Source of the DNA: Sequoia sempervirens
Lineage: Eukaryota > Streptophyta > Pinopsida > Cupressales > Cupressaceae
DNA: 64,000 nt
Direction: 5' to 3'
Assembly: GCA_007258455.2 (NCBI GenBank)
Contig: VDFB02270651.1
Coordinates: 696,616,197-696,680,196, forward strand
Shown here: positions 1 through 11,639 of the stretch, piece by piece
Position numbering within the stretch: the stretch's first letter is position 1
Layout of the letters: every line of letters begins with the position of its first letter
The notes under the pieces: model-generated
What the model was told of the DNA's origin: nothing
The model's input: only the letters and a program-made list of their open reading frames with translations
The model's database searches: none
Translations under genes and position numbers: made by a program

Positions 1-439
1 CTTTTTGTTCTTTTATTTTATCTTCATATTCATCATCAAAATGTATCACAATAGGTTGCATGTTAGGACTATCGGCATGATTGTGACTATTAACATCTAT
101 ATTTAAATTGAGTGAGCTCTTTATTCTTTATTTTGTTTGGGAAAAATAAGGTTCGAAGAGGGTGGTGGAGTGGATTTTGGTAATGATGAGAATGGGTGGG
201 TGGGAGGTATCTCATTAAAATTTGGCTAGATGGATGGTTGATAACTAGATAAAGTTCTACGCTCTTCAACAAACTAATGAGCCATAGCTCAACGTCTTCA
301 TTTATAGTCTTTTGCACTTATGTTTCATCTCGCACAAGCTTCAACTTGTAAAGGGGGAATTGAGGCATTTTCCAACAATTTTCCCTTTTCTTCCTCTATA
401 GAAGGAATAGAGGGAACTATTAAAGGTTGATAAACTATA
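1..439 (-). pseudogene. Gypsy polyprotein linker downstream of protease
   Basis: Minus-strand continuation of the gag-protease remnant at 440-6440. The reading is Pro/Ser-rich with several stops and looks like the poorly conserved linker between protease and reverse transcriptase. No RT motif is reached before the window edge. The assignment rests on continuity with the neighbouring gag-pro block, not on a motif of its own. Confidence 0.35.
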
Positions 440-2330
440 AGTTTTTTAGGTTTTTGTACAAAAACAAGTTTGTGCATAAAATTTGTTTTTCCTTAGGAGG
501 CACAAATTTTATCCTTGAAGGCTTTGTTGAACGGTTGTCTCATGGTCCTTTATAGGATGACAGAGGTGGAACTACAACATACATGCCAGAAGGTCAGGGA
601 ATGATAGCCAATTCAAGTTGAGGTTCATTCACTGCCTATGAATTAAGAGGAATAACCCTCGTAGCCACTGGAGACTGAGGGGCCTAAGGGAAAAATGTTA
701 ATAAGGGATAATTTGGCTATACACTTAGCTTTAAACTTTTGATATGACATGAATAAAAAATTCTCACGAGGTTTAATAGGTTGGACTGGTTGAGGCCAAA
801 AGTAATCTAGCAAAAAATTTCCACAAGAGGCCAAAGGCTTAAATCCACTATGGTAAATGGTATGTATTTGTTCTTAAAATGGGAATTTAAGGCATTTATG
901 AATAATCAATGGGACTAAATTCATGGAGCTTAGCCATGGATGACCTAACTTCACATGAAATTGGTTTGACGTCAGAATTATGATAAATGAAACATCCAAC
1001 TGTTTAGGTCTAACCATTACTAAGAGAGTTATAGAACCAATCATAGGTTGAACAGAACCATAATGAGCCTTTAATAATGATTTTGATTGTTCATAATCAT
1101 CTTTATAAAGTTCATGCACATATAAGAATTCTTTGATGATCACATTCACTATACACACAAGATTAATGATTATTCACCTTGTTTGTTTATCATTCATTCT
1201 ACCAGTGATATAAGGAGGACCATTGGTTGCACTTATAGAAGTATCAATATGTGTGAATGAAATATCAAGAAAAAGATTGGTTTTACCCTTATGAGGTTGA
1301 GCATCAATAATTTTGATCTTATTGAATAGATCATCAACTTCCTCTTTAGTATTAGTTTGTTGGATAGTTGAATGACTTGGTAATGGGTTTGTAAATATTT
1401 ACAAGTTTTGATTGGGTGGTGCAACTGATTTATTTACTTTTTCATTTACACCAATCAACTAGATGATATTAGAATCAATGATTTCTTGTACTTGGTGCTT
1501 AAGATGCATACATCTCTTTGTATCATGCCTAGGTGTACAATGATATTGACAAAAGGATTTTGCATTAAATTTCAGTGGTAATGGTTTAGTTGTGTCAGTA
1601 GGCCTAATAGGTGGAAGTTGAATCATATTTTTGTTTAACAATTGCAACATAATAGTGTCAAGAGAATCAGGAAATTGTGAAAATTATCTATCTCTTGGCC
1701 TAAATTGATATGGCATTATGGATGTAGCAGCAACTTCTATTTGGATGCTATTGGTTGATTGAGGATTACTTATCTTTATAAATTTCTTGCTTTGTTTATT
1801 AAATGGTTGATAATTGTTATGATGCACCACTTCAAATTGACTAGTAGGAGTCGATAAAGGTATACCTTCACATTGACTAACTGATATCTAATAATCATGA
1901 AGGGTCACACATAAGTGTGTAAATGAGGGATTCTTCATCAACAAGATTTTGTATCTAATGTTAGGTTGTAAATTTCCAATAAAGAGTCTTTGTATATCGA
2001 CATTTGGAAGGTTATAGGAGATTTGTGAGTAAAGAGCTTGGTATCATCCTATAAAGTCAAACACCTTCTCTTTAGGTCCTTGTTTACAATGAATTAAATT
2101 CGTTAATGTAACTTAAGGTCCAATGTTTTATTGAAAGTATTTAATGAATTTGTTAACAAGTTAAATAAAGGAAACTATCGAGTTATTTGGAAATGAACAA
2201 AACTAAACCAAGCTAACATCTTTTAATGATCATAAAAACAACTTAGATAAGAGGGTATCTTCAAAAAGGAAATCATTTTATTAATACATGAAAATCGATA
2301 CATGGTTGGTGGGATCTCCTTTTCTAGTGT
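440..2330 (-). pseudogene. Gypsy gag-protease remnant, copy 1
   Basis: Retrotransposon gag and protease, read right to left. Gag matrix/capsid-like sequence (tryptophan-anchored 'WF.SFP' start) lies near 2150-2190. A zinc-knuckle relative with Cys-x2-His, x4-His and Cys sits at about 1510-1560, followed by a Leu-Lys helix typical of plant gypsy gag. The protease C-terminal signature, 'LGHPWL' then 'HKCLKFPF', lies near 880-940. The catalytic Asp loop is not recognisable. Stops interrupt the frame, one at 1399-1401 and one near 1890. The order gag, knuckle, protease is the usual one. Non-functional. Confidence 0.75.
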
Positions 2331-4218
2331 TTTTTTTAGGTTTTTGTACAAAAACAAGTTTGTGCATAAAACTTGTTTTTCCTTAGGAGGAAAAAATTTT
2401 ATCCTCAAAGGCTTTGTTGAACGGTTGTCTCATGGTCCTTTATAAGATGATGGAGGTGGAACTACAACATACATGCTAGAAGGTCAAGGAATGATAGCCA
2501 GTTTAGGTTGAGGTTCATTCACTACCTATGAATTAAGAGGAATAACCCTCGTAGCCACTGGAGATTTGAGTGGCCTAAGGGAAAAATGTTAATAAGGGAT
2601 CATTTGGATATACGCTTAGCTTTAAACTTTTGATATGACATGAATAAAAAATTCTCACGAGGTTTAATAGGTTGTACTGGTTGAGGCCAAAAGTAATCTA
2701 GCAAAAAATTTCCACAAGAGGCCAAAGGCTTAAATCCACTATGGTAAATGGTAGGAATTTATTCTTAAAATGAGAATTTAAGGCATTTATGAATAATCAA
2801 TGGGACTGTGTTCATGAAGCTTTTCCATGGATGACCTAACTTCACACAAAACTAGTTTGACGTCAAAATTATGATAAATGAAACATCCAACTATTTAGTT
2901 CTAACCATTACTAAGAGAGTTATAGAACCAATCGTAGGTTGAACATAACCATAATGAACCTTTAATAATGCTTTTTATTGTTCATGATCATCTTTATAAA
3001 GTTCATGCACATATAAGAATTCTTTGATGATCACATTCATTGCACACACAAGATTAATGAGTATTCACCTTGTGTGTTTATCATTCATTCTACCGGTGAT
3101 ATAATGAGGACCATTGGTTGCACTTATAGAAGTATCAATATGTGTGAATGAAATATCAAGAAAAAGATTGGTTTGACCCTTATGAGGTTGAACATCAATA
3201 ATTTTTATCGTATTGAACAGATCCTCAACTTCCTCTTCAGTATTAGTTTGTTGGACAGTTGAATGACTTGGTAATGGGTTTGTAAATATTTACAAGTTTT
3301 GATTGGGTGGTGTAACTAATTTATTTACTTTTTCATTTACACCAATCAACTAGATGATATTAGAATCAATGAGTTCTTGCACTTGGTACTTAAGATGCAT
3401 ACATCTCTTTGTATCATGCCCAGGTGTACGATGATATTGACCAAAGGATTTTGCATTAAAGTTCAGGTAATGGTTCAATTGTGTCAATAGGCCTAATAGG
3501 TGGAAGTTGAATCATATTTTTGTTTAACAATTGCAACATAATAGTCTTGAGAGAATCAAGAAATATGAAAATTATCTATCTCTTGGCCTAAATCGATATG
3601 GCATTATGGATGTAGCAGCAACTTTTGTTTGGATGCTATTAGTTGACTAAGGATTATTTATCTTTATAAAGTTCTTGCTTTGTTTATTAAATGGTTGATA
3701 ATTGTTATGATGCACGACTTCAAATTGACCAGTAGGAGTTGATAAAGGTATACCTTCATATTGACTAATTGATATCTAATAATCATGAAGGGTCATACAT
3801 AAGTGTGTAAATGAGGGATTCTTCATCAACAAGATTTTGTATCTAATGTTAGGTTATAAACTTCCAATAAAAAGTATTTGTATATCGACATTTGGAAGGT
3901 TATAGGAGATTTGTGAGTAAAGAGCTTGGTATCATCCTATAAAGTCAAACACCTTCTCTTTAGGTCCTTGTTTACAATGAATTAAATTTGTTAATGTAAC
4001 TTGAAGTCCAATGTTTTCTTGAAAGTGTTTAATGAATTTGTTAACGAATTACATAAAGGACCCTATCGAGTTATTTGGAAATGACCAAAACCAATCCAAG
4101 GTGACATCTTTTAATGACAATAAAAACAACTTAGATAAGAGGGTATCTTCAAAAAGGAAATCATTTTATAAAGCCATGAAAATTGATACATGGTTGGTGG
4201 GATCTCCTTTTCTAGTGT
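2331..4218 (-). pseudogene. Gypsy gag-protease remnant, copy 2
   Basis: Second tandem unit with the same layout: protease C-terminus near 2770-2830, zinc-knuckle region near 3400-3450 and gag core near 4030-4080. It shares the in-frame stop seen in copy 1 (here 3290-3292) and the stop near 3780. It also carries private point changes and one- or two-base indels, so the three units have drifted independently since the duplication. Confidence 0.72.
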
Positions 4219-6110
4219 TTTTTTTAGGTTTTTGTATAAAAACAAGTTTGTGCATAAAACTTGTTTTTCCTTAGGAGGCACCAATTTTATCCTCGAAGGA
4301 TTTGTTGAACGGTTGTCTCATGGTCCTTTATAGGATGATGGCAGTGGAATCACAACATGCATGCCAGAAGGTCAGGGAATGATAGCCAGTTTAGGTTGAG
4401 GTTCATTCACTACCTATGAATTAAGAGGAATAACCCTTGTAGCCACTGGAGACTGAGGGGCCTAAGGGAAAGATGTTAATAAGGGATAATTTGGCTATAC
4501 GCTTAGCTTTAAACTTTTGATATGACATGAATAAAAAATCCTCACAATGTTTAATAGGTTGGACTGGTTGAGGCCAAAAGTAATCTAGCAAAAAACTTCC
4601 ACAAGAGGCCAAAGGCTTAAATCCACTATGGTAAATGGTATGTATTTGTTCTTAAAATGGTAATTTAAGGCATTTATGAATAATCAATGGGACTACATTC
4701 ATGGAGCTTAGCCATGGATGACCTAACTTCACACAAAATTGGTTTGACGTCAGAATTATGATAAATAAAACATCTAACTATTTAGGTCTAACCATTACTA
4801 AGAGAGTTATAGAACCAATCGTAGGTTGAACAAAACCATAATAAGCCTTTAATAATGATTTTGATTGGTCATAATCATCTTTATAAATTCCATGCACATA
4901 TAATAATTCTTTGATGATCACATTCACTATACACACAAGATTAATGAGTATTCACCTTGTGTGTTTATCATTCATTCTATTGGTGATATAATGAGGACCA
5001 TTAGTTGCACTTATAGAAGCATCAATATGTGAATGAAATATCAAGAAAAAGATTGGTTTGACCCTTATGAGGTTGAGCATCAATAATTTTGATCTTATTA
5101 AATAGATCCTCAACTTCCTCTTAAGTATTAGTTTGTTGGGCAGTTGAATGACTTGGTAATGGGTTTGTAAATATTTACAAGTTTTGATTGGGTGGTGAAA
5201 TTGATTTATTTACTTTTTCATTTACACCAATCAACTAGATGATATTAGAATCAATGAGTTCTTGCACTTGGTGCTTAAGATGCATACATCTCTTTATATC
5301 ATGCCCAGGGGTATGATGATATTGACCAAAGGATTTTGCATTAAAGTTCAATGGTAATGGTTCAGTTGTGTCAATAGGCCTAATAGGTGGAAGTTGAATC
5401 ATATTTTGTTTAATAATTGCAACATAATAGTGTCGAGAGAATCAGGAAATTGTGAAAATTATTTCTCTTAGCCTAAATCGATATGGCATTATGGATGTAG
5501 TAGCAACTTTTGTTTGGATGCTATTGGTTGATTGAGGATTATTTATCTTTATAAAGTTCTTTCCTTTTTTTATTAAATGGTTGATAATTGCTATGATGCA
5601 TGGCTTCAAATTGACTAGTAGGAGTCGAAAAAGGTATACCTTCATATTGACTAACTGATATCTAATAATCATGAAGGGTCATACATAAGTATGTAAATGA
5701 GGGATTCTTCATCAACAAGATTTTGTATATAATGTTAGGTTGTAAATTTCCAATAAAGAGTCTTTGTATATCAGCATTTGGAAGGTTATAGGAGATTTGT
5801 GAGTAAAGAGCTTGGTATCATCCTATAAAGTCAAACACCTTCTCTTTAGGTCCTTGTTTACAATGAATTAAATTCATTAATGTAACTTGAGGTCCAATAT
5901 TTTCTTGAAAGTTTCTAATGAATTTTTTAACGAGTTACATAAAGGACCCTATTGAGTTATTTGGAAATGACCAAAACCAATCCAAGGTGACATCTTTTAA
6001 TGATCAAAAAAACAACTTAGATAAGAGGGCATCTTCAAAAAGGAAATCATTTTATAAAGCCATGAAAATCAATACCATGGTTGGTGGGATCTCCCTTTCC
6101 AGTGTATTTC
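4219..6110 (-). pseudogene. Gypsy gag-protease remnant, copy 3
   Basis: Third unit, with the shared stop at 5175-5177. Unlike the other two, its right end continues into unique gag N-terminal sequence (6111-6440). This is therefore the unit attached to the original 5' part of the element, and copies 1 and 2 are the additions. Protease C-terminus near 4660-4720, knuckle near 5290-5340, gag core near 5920-5970. Confidence 0.72.
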
Positions 6111-6440
6111 TCAAAGTGAGGCATTTCAATTTTTTGTAGTATGGGTGTCTTTAAAATGGAAAATAGCAATCGACTACATGTGAGGTATGTTGGAGAGTTA
6201 ACATTGTTTGACTTTGGTTCATGTTTGATATTTTTTGTTGTAACAACAACATGTTTTGCAACAATTGGTTTCTCACAAGATCATTTGGTGACATGTTTTG
6301 AGAATGTGTTGAATATGGTGGACTATTATGGATGACTGACATGTTATTGTTTTTCATGTTTATAATAGGTGATGAACATATAGGTATTATGGGGTGAAGG
6401 GACAAAGCTATTAGGATTCCCACAAGAAAACCCTAAGATT
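6111..6440 (-). pseudogene. Gypsy gag N-terminal remnant
   Basis: Open on the minus strand from 6423 to 6151 (90 residues). The sequence is rich in Asn, Gln, Met and Ser, with a Leu/Gln helix ('LLQNMLLLQQK'), as in N-terminal gag linkers of plant gypsy elements. It leads directly into the capsid-like part of copy 3. No initiator is certain. Confidence 0.5.
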
Positions 6441-6772
6441 GCATTTAGACCATTATTATATTATGTGGTTGATGCTACGACTAGAGGTGTAAAGGTGAGA
6501 ATAGAAGATATTGTTGTAGGAGAGGAAACTTGTCTTCCTAATTGGTTTTGATCATTATTCAAGGCTTGAGCACAACTAGCTCATGTAGGAATGTTTGCAT
6601 AGATATTGTATGAGCTAGGCTATGATACACTTCTATCCCTTGTGAATAGATGATTAACTTTCTAAGGTTATCCAAAAGAGGAACCATTTCTCTAGCCAAA
6701 GGATCAATACTTAAGAATTATTAAATTACTTCTAATTCTTTATCCAATTGTTTGATTTTATCTTTAGGTACA
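6441..6772 (-). other. Leader between LTR and gag
   Basis: No coding or RNA signal seen. Its position between the LTR edge at 6773 and the gag N-terminus makes it the expected 5' leader. A primer-binding site is no longer recognisable at the LTR edge. Confidence 0.4.
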
Positions 6773-7530
6773 TGTTATGCCCTACATACATACCCCAAAT
6801 TTTCATTTTTCAAAGTTGGGGCCCCTTTTTTCTCCTCTGGTTGTTATTTTGTTTTTTCATGTTTTTCACTTTCTTTTCCTCTTTGGTCTTTTCTCCCACC
6901 CCTTCATTTTCTTTTTGATTTTTTTCTTGCATTTTTTTCCTTTTTCGGTCTTGTCTTGGAGTTCTCTAAAACCCCAAGATTTCAGGTTTGTGTGTTCTTT
7001 TGAGCCCCATCCCAATAGAGTCATAGGTCTCAGAGGGACATTCAAATTTTGTCCCAAAGTCCATTTTTCTCCAATGATCCTTGTCCACTCTCTCACCTTT
7101 ATCCTCTCTATGTTTGTTTTCATTTCATTGTCATTTTTTTGGTCCCGAGGATGTTTTCTTCCTGGAATCATTTTCAATCTTCTTTGTTGAGTTTCGAAAC
7201 TTTAGAAGGATTTCAAAATTTTGTATAAAATTTTTAGTTTCTCGTGGATCTTTGATCCTGACTCATCTCTTCTCTATCGGATTTCAGAACTTTGGAAGGA
7301 TTTTAGATTTTTGTATAAAATTTGAGTTCCTCCCAGATCTTTGATCCCGACTCTCTATTTGTGATTTTTTGTGTCCATTTGTAAGATTAAATATTTTCAA
7401 AAATGCAAAAAAAATAAATATTTTCAAAAATACAAAAAAAAATTGAAAATCTTAAAAATTGGAAAGGAAATAAAAATATCCTTTTGGAACCTCAAGTCCC
7501 AAAAGGACTTTGGTACCATGCTCTAAAATT
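6773..7530 (-). mobile_element. Gypsy LTR (minus orientation), T-rich
   Basis: Shares roughly 750 bases with 17059-17850, starting at exactly TGTTATGCCCTACATA in both. The other copy is abutted by a PBS, which fixes the orientation as minus. The right boundary is approximate: similarity fades at 7530-7540, just where the plus-strand pseudogene A becomes coding. This suggests the element inserted into gag of A, or a recombination junction. The T-rich strand opens several spurious Phe/Ser-rich frames. Confidence 0.65.
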
Positions 7531-8824
7531 CCATTGTCCCTTAAAAAGTGGAAAGGAGTATGATCCTGTTGAACAACTTAAAAATACTTCTGCTAAGATA
7601 TCCTTATGGGACCTTATTCAAGCCTCACCTATTTATCATAACATGCTTCAAAGTTCTTTACAACAAGTCCATACCATTCCTAATATGCAATCAAATGATG
7701 TGGCAGCCCAAATTCAAGCTATAACTCTGGTCAACTTAGACATTACTTTCCATCGAGATAAGTTACCTTCGTTAGAAGAGCAAAAATGAAATTAAGCTTT
7801 CAATTTCATAGTTCATGTTAATCAAATCGTGATAAAACAAGCCCTTGTTGACAATGGTCCGGCCCTTAATGTGTGTAGTGTGAACCTTTTGGAAAAGATT
7901 GATATGGATAGAAGTGACATTAAACCCGGTGCTTTATCTATCCGTGAATTTTCTGACGTAGGAAAACAACCGCTCGGAGTCATCACATTACCTATTAAAG
8001 TTGGAAAGGTTACCTTGCAAACTCTGGTCCATGTTATGCCTCATGATCTATCATATAATCTCCTCTTAGGCAGACCATGGATTCATGAGATGCATAGAGT
8101 GCCTTCTACCCTTCATCGTAAAATGAAGTATGTCTACAACAACAAAGTTTACACACTTAAGGCCAATCCTTAACCTAAAAGTTGTTTGATTGTTGAAAAA
8201 GAAGGATGAGATCCTTTTGAAGCATTGTATCCAACTAAAAAAGTGGAAGTAAAGAAGGAAGAACACAAGAAGAAAATTGATGAAGTCACTAAGTTACTAG
8301 AAGATGATTGGGGTTCCTTAGATTTCATTCCAACATTCATGGGCGAATACAAGATCATAACAAAAGATTCTAACAAGGGAAAAGAAAAAGCGGTAATGTC
8401 AACACAAAATTTGAAAGCATCCACCTCAACCACTTTAGAAGATCAAGCAAATTACACAACAAATTTTGACGAAGTTGATTATGAACAACCACCAAATCCT
8501 AAAGAAATGAAAAAGCTTTATGGAAGAGGTTATGAACTTATGAGACAACTTGGTTATAGTGGAAAAGGATGTGGTGCTAGAGAACAAGGTATCTATGTCC
8601 CTATAGAGCCTAACACGCAAGAAACAACTCATGGTCTTGGTTATTATCCTTTGATAGAAATAAAAGCATCAAAAAAGCGTTCACTTAATATAAACAACCT
8701 TACAAAAGATTCTTCCAAGACAAGTTTAACTTTGGTGCATCCTGAACTAATAGATACTACATGTGGAAATATTTCATTAGATATGCATACAATTGATACT
8801 TTGTCTATGCATTATAATCAATAA
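7484..8824 (+). pseudogene. Element A: protease + G-patch polyprotein (no pol)
   Basis: One reading frame of 447 codons with only four stops (7787, 7793, 8171, 8207). The first dozen or so codons are probably LTR sequence. Order: gag-like segment with 'GKEYDPVEQL'; linker ending 'LDITF'; retropepsin-like aspartic protease with the catalytic Asp-Asn-Gly at 7850-7858 and the C-terminal 'LLGRPWIH' motif near 8070; a 'DDWGSLDF' motif near 8310; a G-patch at 8519-8647 with regularly spaced glycines; then a Lys/Ser-rich tail. G-patch after protease is known from betaretroviruses and plant Tat-type elements. No RT, RNase H or integrase follows before the PPT at 10022. Compare pseudogenes C (48326-50511) and D (59260-61701). 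Confidence 0.8.
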
Positions 8825-10021
8825 CAATAGTTGTTGCTCCTTTCTATGTAATAGTTGTAGGATCATAGGATACTCACTATTGCATGTTTTACATTCATTG
8901 TAAATAATTTCCTTATCACAAGGAGTGGCATACCATCATCCATCCTTGACTCACCCTTTTCCCACACTCAGTGGGGGAATGGGGTTAGGTAGCTTTGTCC
9001 TCGTATGTCACTTGTTAATTGTCTTTTTTGGCTAGTTGACCACCTTCCATGTATATATAAGAGCAAGCTTGGGATGTGGATGACAAGCCTTAAGTTGGCT
9101 CGCATGTGACATACTTTTCTTTCTAGGTTTAGCATTTCATTTTTGTGGGCAACCCCTCCTTCCTTTTTTCTGACATTGCTTTATTTTAGAAACATACGAC
9201 TTGGCATAGGGTTTTCTGAGGAAAGCTCTCATGTCTTAGGAGAAAACATTGGATACTTTAAAGCAGTTGCTCACAGTAATGGTGTTAGCAACTGCTTTAA
9301 AGTGGGGGCATACATCGATGACATATTTCAACATTTTACATATTTCATGGCATGATTTTCTTTTTCTTGTGACATGTCCTTTTCTTGGTGGTGTCATTGG
9401 GTTTGGTGTCCTCCAAGAGTGCGATATTTCTAAGCATGCGATCTCCCTTGGTGGCATGATGCAGAATGAGAGGCATCATATAAGTGGTGATTTGATACTC
9501 TTTGACTTGTCCTCTCTTGGAGACATTAGGCACGATATTCCCTAAGAAGAAGACCTTACACGACAAAATAAAAATCCCCTTTAACAAAAAAACTTATAAA
9601 CAAGACATTCAAAAGCATTCATAAAAGCATAGCATTGTGGTGCCTTATCGAAGTTGTCAAGAGGATAACTTCGGTATGGTATGGGAGGCTAATATGATTC
9701 TCTCATTTTCTACCTCATTGGGATAACTCACCTAGTGGATGGCTTGAGGTTCCACTACCCAAGAGTGAGCAACGCATGTTACGGAAAAACAACCTAGACC
9801 TAGTCCATATAGTGTTGGACAAACTATCGAAGCTTGATCCTTGTTTCGGACAACCAGTCGCATTTCACATTGTATTGGAATGCTTGTGCTTGATCCTTTA
9901 TTTTCTTTTACTCTTTTTGGTCTTTGATAGGGTATGACTATGTATCTTTGTTATTGTTGCATACTTAAGTGTATTGAATGTTTACTTTAGTGTGATTTTG
10001 TCATGTGGGAAAACTCTCACT
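8825..10021 (+). other. 3' untranslated internal region of element A
   Basis: No pol or other long coding signal. It contains a perfect inverted repeat (9255-9303) and a PPT-like AAAGTGGGGGCATA right after it. It ends at the PPT at 10022. The length, about 1.2 kb, is close to that of the corresponding stretch in element C. Confidence 0.5.
9255..9303 (+). other. Perfect 17-bp hairpin before an internal purine tract
   Basis: Arms ACTTTAAAGCAGTTGCT (9255-9271) and its exact reverse complement (9287-9303), loop of 15. It runs straight into AAAGTGGGGGCATA. Elements C (48047-48086) and D (62655-62683) have an unrelated hairpin at the equivalent place. Confidence 0.8.
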
Positions 10022-10036
10022 AAAGTGGGGGCAAAA
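10022..10036 (+). other. Polypurine tract, element A
   Basis: AAAGTGGGGGCAAAA directly abuts the TG of LTR A. The same motif precedes LTR C (47399-47413, minus) and LTR D (62780-62794). Confidence 0.8.
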
Positions 10037-10394
10037 TGTATTAACAGAAAATATATCCCTTTTTCCTGCATTTGAGAATAATTAATAATAAATGAACCTA
10101 ATGTTGCCTTGATTTAATGTTGTAATGTGTTTTACACATTCACATTGAGTCTAGGGACCTTGTTAATAAAATAGACTTGATTGTGCCTTATTTAGGGTGT
10201 TGTAAAGTATTTTCTTACACTTTCACACTAATCTAGGGTTTCATTAATTAATTGAGCTTAATTGAGCTTAATTAGCCCCTTTAATTCAAATATAAGCCTT
10301 ATTAATTGCATTTTTCAAGGATCTATCCTGACACCCATTAATGATATTGCATAACATTTACATTGGCAAAGTTGGAGTCCTAGAAAACTGTGTT

Positions 10395-10428
10395 AGGACC
10401 CATTCGCCACTTTGGGTGAATGAGTCCT
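10395..10428 (+). repeat. LTR palindrome module A1
   Basis: AGGACCCATTCGCC, 6-nt loop region, then GGTGAATGAGTCCT. Twelve Watson-Crick pairs, one G-U and one mismatch. Confidence 0.8.
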
Positions 10429-10519
10429 CCTAACCTAGGACACCCTTTTTTTGGCACATTTGAGATGGGTTTTTATGTTATTTCACCTCCCTGAAGCTTG
10501 GTCCTAGAAAATTGTGCTC

Positions 10520-10552
10520 AGACCCATTCGCCCAAGGTGGTGAATGGATCCT
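10520..10552 (+). repeat. LTR palindrome module A2
   Basis: Arms ACCCATTCGCC and GGTGAATGGAT. It lies in a ~123-bp tandem duplication with module A1: the flanks GTCCTAGAAAA and TAGGACACC repeat as well. Confidence 0.78.
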
Positions 10553-10659
10553 CCTTGCTTAGGACACCCCTTTTTGAATTTATTTGTTGTGGCATTTTAA
10601 TGATTTTCAAACCTAGATCTGATGTCAAGTTGAATTTCAGGGTTAATCCTTAGATTTAG

Positions 10660-10669
10660 TATAAATATA
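10660..10669 (+). promoter_or_regulatory. TATA box of LTR A
   Basis: TATAAATATA followed by AGGTTAATTCAC. The same word and context occur in LTR C on the minus strand (46952-46961). It lies about 600 bases into the LTR, as expected for a U3 promoter. Confidence 0.6.
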
Positions 10670-10992
10670 AGGTTAATTCACATAGTTTCATCTAAGCAAG
10701 CTAAGATTTTCAAGAGAGCATCCTAATACTTCACAAGAGCATTATAGAGCACTTCAAGAGCATTCAAGGGTAGATTATTGAAGTTTTATTGTGGAAATTC
10801 AAGGTCATATCATCATGTCAAAGGCATAGTGCATCAAACATGTTGTTGAGCTAGTGTATGTTGATGTAGCATTGAAGATCTATTTGCAAGCATTGTTTCA
10901 CATCTCATTCAAGATCAAGATCTACATTCTACATGGCCACTTCATGTTATTTTGCAGATTTACACTCCAAGACATCTTCCAAGGTATCATCA

Positions 10993-11023
10993 TTTCATGT
11001 TTCATGTTTCATGTTTCATGCTT
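10993..11023 (+). repeat. Short TTTCATG tandem repeat
   Basis: About four consecutive TTTCATG units inside LTR A. Confidence 0.7.
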
Positions 11024-11340
11024 CTATTTCATTATTTCATCATAAGGTTTAATTACCTAAAATGGGTTTGACCAAGAAAATCCCATATCCTCTAACAATC
11101 AACAAGTTTTTCTCCTCTTTAATGTGTGTTTGTAGGTTTTTAGGTTGAAGATCAAGTGGAGAACAAGATTGAAGCAAAATTTTCAAAGTTGTCAAGTTGC
11201 AAAGTTGCTATTCATATTGCAAGAACACAAAAAAAAGGCTACATAATTTGTTTCAGATTTTTGGGAGCTAAGCATTGAGGAGTTGGAAGTGCTGACATTA
11301 AGGAACAAAACCAAAAAGTCAGTTTTCAAAAACCCTAACA

Positions 11341-11374
11341 AGGACCCATTCACCACTTGGGGCGAATGAGTCCT
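11341..11374 (+). repeat. LTR palindrome module A3
   Basis: AGGACCCATTCACC / GGCGAATGAGTCCT, downstream of the TATA box and therefore at the 5' end of a transcript. Confidence 0.78.
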
Positions 11375-11558
11375 CAGTGACCTAAAAACAGCAAATTTTC
11401 AACAAGGTACACATTATTTTAACCTCTCAAAACTTCCCTCATTGTTGCTATAATAGTTAGGGGTCATTTCTTATTGTTATTGAGGCATTTTGGCCCTCAT
11501 AATTGAGTGAAAACATGCCTAGAAAAACATAGTGGCTCATCATCTTGTTCATTCATTT

Positions 11559-11570
11559 TGGTGAGCCCTA
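11559..11570 (+). other. Primer-binding site after LTR A
   Basis: TGGTGAGCCCTA three bases after the LTR ends. The spacing TTT and the word TGGTGAGCC match the PBS of LTR E (43397-43411, minus). A tRNA 3' CCA would pair with TGG. Confidence 0.68.
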
Positions 11571-11639
11571 TTTTTCTACGTTTCAGGTACACAAGACCCA
11601 TCACTTCATTTTGTAGCTATGAGAATAACACCACAAGAA

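Larger units (their letters stand above)
440..6110 (-). repeat. Tandem triplication of a 1.89 kb gag-protease block
   Basis: Three consecutive near-identical units. The anchor TTTTTGTACAAAAACAAG (third copy one base different) falls at 451, 2341 and 4229, so the period is 1890 then 1888 bases. The junctions lie in a short shared run, GTTTTTTAGG, at the left edge of each unit. That microhomology fits unequal recombination or template slippage. Stops are shared by all three copies, so amplification came after the ORF had died. Confidence 0.9.
10037..11555 (+). mobile_element. LTR A (1519 bp)
   Basis: Begins TGTATTAACAG after a PPT and ends ...TTCA, three bases before a PBS (11559). It is clearly related to LTR C on the other strand (shared TATA context, the 'GGTTTGACC' block and the hairpin modules). 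It carries three copies of a ~34-nt imperfect palindrome and a TATA box at 10660. Having a PPT on one side and a PBS on the other means it is the 3' LTR of A and the 5' LTR of what follows. Confidence 0.82.

Noticed and set aside
6752..7344. Overlapping Phe/Ser-rich frames
   Set aside because: They arise from the T-rich strand of an LTR and the minus-strand frame is just as open. No motif.
8066..8632. Minus-strand ORFs opposite element A
   Set aside because: Shadows of the protease/G-patch frame.
10395..10552. CRISPR-like array
   Set aside because: Only two palindromic repeats at one spacing within a plant LTR; explained by a local duplication.
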